Position numbers and translations under genes: made by a program. A DNA stretch of 64,000 nt from Lacticaseibacillus mingshuiensis (lineage in GTDB: Bacteria > Bacillota > Bacilli > Lactobacillales > Lactobacillaceae), in NCBI RefSeq assembly GCF_016861785.1, contig NZ_BOLS01000010.1:60841-124840 (forward strand), in the 5' to 3' direction. The notes beneath the pieces are model-generated. The model was not told the DNA's origin. It was given only the letters and a program-made list of their open reading frames with translations, and made no database searches. How positions within the stretch are numbered: the stretch's first letter is position 1; the number at the start of each line of letters is the position of its first letter. Below are positions 61,333-64,000 of this stretch, piece by piece.

Positions 61333-61346
61333 ATTTCCCGGGAAAC
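61333..61346. promoter_or_regulatory. Noc-binding-like sequence
   Basis: ATTTCCCGGGAAAC, 13 of 14 bases of the Noc-binding consensus, upstream of the glycerol dehydrogenase gene. Confidence 0.5.
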
Positions 61347-61425
61347 ATGGCAAGCGGGAATAATGTCGGGTCACGGACACTTTTCCTTCGACATCGCTGT
61401 CGCGATCGCGAGAGAGGCACGGGAC

Positions 61426-61462
61426 GAAAAAAAGCCCACCGCAGCAAGATCGCGGTGAGCCC
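61426..61462 (-). terminator. Terminator of small membrane protein gene
   Basis: GCTCACCGC / GCGGTGGGC stem then TTTTTTT on the minus strand, about 20 bp after the stop. Confidence 0.8.
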
Positions 61463-61482
61463 TACGTTTTTTTAATAGCCGA

Positions 61483-61656
61483 TCAGCGCACCGTCAGGAG
61501 GCTGATCAACACGCCTAGCAATACGACTGCCAGCACACTTTTGCTGATCACGCCGCTTTTTGTCGTGGTCTTCGTGCGCCACTCAAGGCCCAGTAATGTG
61601 AGCGTCACAAGCAAGGCGACCACGCACATTATCATTAATTTGATCACAACACTCAT
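61483..61656 (-). CDS. Small membrane protein, 57 residues
   Basis: Short gene with RBS AGAGGAGG 7 bases before the ATG. Product MSVVIKLMIMCVVALLVTLT continues LLGLEWRTKTTTKSGVISKSV and ends LLTVR: two hydrophobic helices (about 3-24 and 38-56) joined by a basic Thr-rich turn. No family recognised. RBS, size and the following terminator support a real gene. Confidence 0.65.
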   Translation of the reverse strand: MSVVIKLMIMCVVALLVTLTLLGLEWRTKTTTKSGVISKSVLAVVLLGVLISLLTVR

Positions 61657-61736
61657 GGCGCTGCCTCCTCTTGGCCCGGTGGAACCGAGCTGACTGTGCC
61701 TTTATTGTCGCGCACCGGCCGCTGAAATACAAATCC

Positions 61737-62000
61737 TTACACCTCAAGGTCGAAAAACGGGTTGAGTTGTTTTTGAATCTCATGGATCTGCATCAAGTCG
61801 ATGTGTGGAAACAGGCGGTAGATAAAGGCCGCAAAGGTGTCGCGATGGAATTTATAATCCATGCGGCCCATCCGCTTCTGATGGGTGTCCGAATTGATCT
61901 GCCACACTTCCAGGTTATATTGCGCGTCAGGGATAAGACTGATATAGGCGTTGTGGTCGTCGAGCCAGACGACCGGGTTCATGGTTGATTGATCGAGCAA
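61737..62000 (-). CDS. Unrecognised small protein, 87 residues
   Basis: Cytoplasmic protein from a TTG start (GGAGGG 7 bases upstream); the product MLDQSTMNPVVWLDDHNAYISL is followed by IPDAQYNLEVWQINSDTHQKRMGRMDYKFHRDTFAAFIYRLFPHIDLMQI. It is rich in Tyr/His/Asp with no membrane segment or known motif. A TATAAT about 90 bp upstream (near 62092) may be its -10. Function unknown. Confidence 0.55.
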   Translation of the reverse strand: MLDQSTMNPVVWLDDHNAYISLIPDAQYNLEVWQINSDTHQKRMGRMDYKFHRDTFAAFIYRLFPHIDLMQIHEIQKQLNPFFDLEV

Positions 62001-62379
62001 GATGGTTCCCTCCAATTCGCTTATCCAAGACGTTCTGCCCCCGGGTGGCGACACGAAGCCGCACAGCAGACCGTCGCTGTGAAATCAATTATAGCAGAAA
62101 TCGCTGATGAAATTGGGCTAAAAAAACGCGGCCCAGCTTGTGAAGTTCGGTGCACAAGCGGCCACGAATGGCGGTGGGATTGGCCAAAGTTCTATCGCTA
62201 GACACCTGTTCAACATTGTGAGCGCGGGCTTTATTTCTCCGCAGCCGTGCGGGCTTGGCCAGGTTCAAAAATATTTTTTGGCCAAGTTCATCTTCGGTTT
62301 TCTTCACAATGTTGGGAACCAGTCCTGCCGCGGGCCATCTCTTATTATACGAACGTGTGTTTGCAAAAGCAATCTATTT
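62001..62379. other. Intergenic stretch, no supported gene
   Basis: A GTG frame on the minus strand (62089-62307, MKKTEDELGQKIFLNLAKPARL) has no RBS and no recognisable relative; it might be a decayed gene. The minus strand carries a TATAAT (about 62090-62095), the likely promoter of the 87-residue gene. Nothing else seen. Confidence 0.5.
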
Positions 62380-63060
62380 TTAGTGAATCGCCACCAGTGC
62401 GCCCGGCAAGTTGATGATCAGATGGAGGGCAAGGGACCATCGCAGATCGCGGGTGCGCCGATACGTGAAGCCAAGGGCCAGTCCCATCACGGTGTAAATG
62501 ACCAGAAACCAGGAGAGGTGTGGTTCGTGAAGCAGGCCGAATGCGACCGCGGAGCAGCTCACCGCGCCAATCGTGTTGATCGCGTTATCTTTGGTCCAAA
62601 AAAGGGTCATGAAGATGCCGCGGAAGACTAGCTCCTCGGCAAGCGGCCCGATGAAGAGCACCATCACGAAGACGGTCCACGGCCACAGATGTTCGAGCTC
62701 ATTGATGGTCTGCTGATTTTGGGGCACGCCGACTCGCATGATCAGGGCGTTGGCCGTGATGATCAGGGCATACATCGCCACGACAAGCCCGATGCGGCCA
62801 ATCGAAAGCCGCGCTGGTCCAATGTGCAGGGGGTTGGCTCGGCGCAGGCGCCAGCGATACAGCCACAGCAATAAGCCGATCTCGATCGCGCCAGCTACGG
62901 CAGTTGTTGCGGCCATGAGCCAGTCGAAATTTGGCGCGGTGGTCGTGGTCATATGAAACGCCGCCCGCAGCGCCACCATCGGCACTTGATAGGCGGTCAC
63001 GCCGATTCCGAGCAGGATAAAGCCGAGTACGGCTAACGTTTTTTTCAACAACCAAGGCAT
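62380..63060 (-). CDS. CPBP-family intramembrane protease-like protein
   Basis: Membrane protein of 226 residues with about six segments, of the CAAX/bacteriocin-processing (Abi) family. The three catalytic motifs are present: GPLAEELVFRGIF (EExxxR), FGLLHE and LALHLIINL (His). Such proteins may cleave prenylated or bacteriocin-like peptides; in lactobacilli they are often immunity proteins. No bacteriocin gene is seen nearby. RBS AAAGGAGGATG. Confidence 0.87.
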   Translation of the reverse strand: MPWLLKKTLAVLGFILLGIGVTAYQVPMVALRAAFHMTTTTAPNFDWLMAATTAVAGAIEIGLLLWLYRWRLRRANPLHIGPARLSIGRIGLVVAMYALIITANALIMRVGVPQNQQTINELEHLWPWTVFVMVLFIGPLAEELVFRGIFMTLFWTKDNAINTIGAVSCSAVAFGLLHEPHLSWFLVIYTVMGLALGFTYRRTRDLRWSLALHLIINLPGALVAIH

Positions 63061-63076
63061 GGCGCATCCTCCTTTA

Positions 63077-63862
63077 TCAGATCAGGCCGAAATGCTTCAA
63101 CGCGTTAGGAATACCAGCGTGCTGGTAATCATCGGTCTGATAATCCGCGATCGCGGCGACATGAGGCAGCGCATTGCCCATGGCGACCGCGATATCGACC
63201 TGTTCAAACATGGCGATATCATTGTTGCCGTCCCCGAACGCGTAGGTCTTCACATCGGCGAACTGCGGCTGCTGGCGAACCATGTCGACGCCAAAACCTT
63301 TACTCATGCCCTTGTTCACGACGTCCAAGGCAAACGGCCCATTGCGGTAAAACGTCAGCTCGGGGAAGGCCCGGACGTAACGGGCGCCAGTCTCGATTCC
63401 GGTCGGGGTACGCGGCGTGAATAGCAGGACCATGGGCACGGGCTGTGTGGTCGCAAAATCGGGGTCGATCACCGGGGCGGGTTGTTTGACCAGCTCGTAA
63501 TTCCCGCGGGTATTTTCGTCTGCAAAGGTCAGTGCAACAGCCTGGTCGCTGTACATCGCGACCGGCAACTGATCCTCGGCCGCCTGGGCTAACAGGCGCG
63601 TGAGCTGAGGTTGGCCGATCGGGCTTTGAAACAGGTGCTGCCCTTCCAGCAACAGATCACCGCCGTTTGCGCCGACCACGGTTGTAATGCCTGTTTGCGC
63701 CTGCAGATCCGCCGTTTCCCATAAGTTGCGCCCGGTGCAGATCACAGGCAGGCAGTCGTTTGCTTGCAGCGCCTTGATCGCTGCCAGGTTTTCCGGTGGC
63801 ACCTGCTTGTCATCATTGAGTAGTGTCAGATCCAGGTCAAAAAATACGATTGCTTTCGTCAT
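63077..63862 (-). CDS. Cof-type HAD phosphatase
   Basis: Sugar- or nucleotide-phosphatase of the Cof/YidA subfamily, 261 residues. Motif I is FFDLDLTLLN: the usual G after the second D is L, but both Asp (nucleophile and acid) are kept. Motif II ICTGRNLWE, motif III MSKGFGVDM and motif IV AFGDGNNDIAMFEQV with VAMGNALPHVAAIADYQTDD follow. RBS AAGGAGG. Substrate unknown. Confidence 0.92.
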   Translation of the reverse strand: MTKAIVFFDLDLTLLNDDKQVPPENLAAIKALQANDCLPVICTGRNLWETADLQAQTGITTVVGANGGDLLLEGQHLFQSPIGQPQLTRLLAQAAEDQLPVAMYSDQAVALTFADENTRGNYELVKQPAPVIDPDFATTQPVPMVLLFTPRTPTGIETGARYVRAFPELTFYRNGPFALDVVNKGMSKGFGVDMVRQQPQFADVKTYAFGDGNNDIAMFEQVDIAVAMGNALPHVAAIADYQTDDYQHAGIPNALKHFGLI

Positions 63863-64000
63863 GAGAGCCTCCTTCGTTCATTGGGTCCAGTTTACCATAG
63901 GCAGGCGGGAAAAATATTTCCCAGGAACAATGGCACATCTCGCGCCCGTCCCGTGGTATCAAGGTTTCTAGCACCACCGATTTTACTGTGGCACAGTTTT

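Noticed and set aside
63915..63928. ATTTCCCAGGAACA near the right edge as Noc site
   Set aside because: Three mismatches to the 14-bp consensus, including the centre.

Overview
The window is the replication-origin region of a high-GC member of the Lactobacillaceae (order Lactobacillales); a Lacticaseibacillus-like genome would fit, but the genus cannot be fixed from the sequence alone. The evidence is the block rpsR-ssb-rpsF / gyrA-gyrB-recF-yaaA-dnaN-dnaA / rpmH-rnpA-yidC-jag-mnmE-mnmG (40.4-60.1 kb), the DnaA-box clusters on both sides of dnaA, AGGAGG-type ribosome binding sites, frequent GTG and TTG starts, catabolite-response elements, a T-box, and three ParB sites.

Layout. 1-12.4 kb is a carbohydrate island, mostly on the minus strand: an ABC importer (two permeases, the first cut by the window edge, plus a lipoprotein), a DeoR regulator, a GH29-type alpha-L-fucosidase, an AraC regulator, then a Gfo/Idh/MocA dehydrogenase (interrupted by an in-frame amber codon), a sugar isomerase/epimerase and an SGNH-type hydrolase, an aldo/keto reductase and an orphan sugar-binding lipoprotein. 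Several promoters carry cre-like sites. 12.5-15 kb has two tandem paralogous membrane proteins, a Nudix hydrolase and an exact 112-bp tandem repeat that starts inside the Nudix gene. 15.1-19.5 kb carries metal genes (mntH, usp, a multicopper oxidase) and a possible unidentified RNA. 20.5-20.9 kb has a frameshifted lipoprotein. 23.4-26.2 kb is a metal-defence cluster (Dps-like protein, HMA-domain protein, P1B ATPase) whose two promoters share an identically placed FNR-type operator. 27.3-31.4 kb has palindromic repeats, a parS site, an MFS exporter, another possible RNA and a T-box in front of brnQ.

34.3-38.4 kb is a five-gene, overlapping operon: acyltransferase, two GT8 glycosyltransferases, a second acyltransferase and a TetR regulator, behind a perfect consensus promoter with a palindromic operator. 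It is the best candidate for an undescribed system, probably making an acylated glycolipid or similar envelope compound. 38.4-43 kb has small accessory genes, the rpsF operon, more palindromic repeats and an MgtC-like protein. 43-54.2 kb holds the gyrase/recF/dnaN/dnaA block, interrupted between yaaA and dnaN by a gene for an unrecognised secreted protein. The region right of the origin (54.2-60.1 kb) reads on the plus strand. After mnmG the usual rsmG/noc/parAB genes do not follow; instead there are a glycerol dehydrogenase, small proteins, a CPBP protease-like membrane protein and a HAD phosphatase.

Three chromosome-organisation signals overlay the genes: parS (ParB) sites, copies of the Noc-binding palindrome, and a family of roughly 115-120 bp palindromic intergenic repeats.
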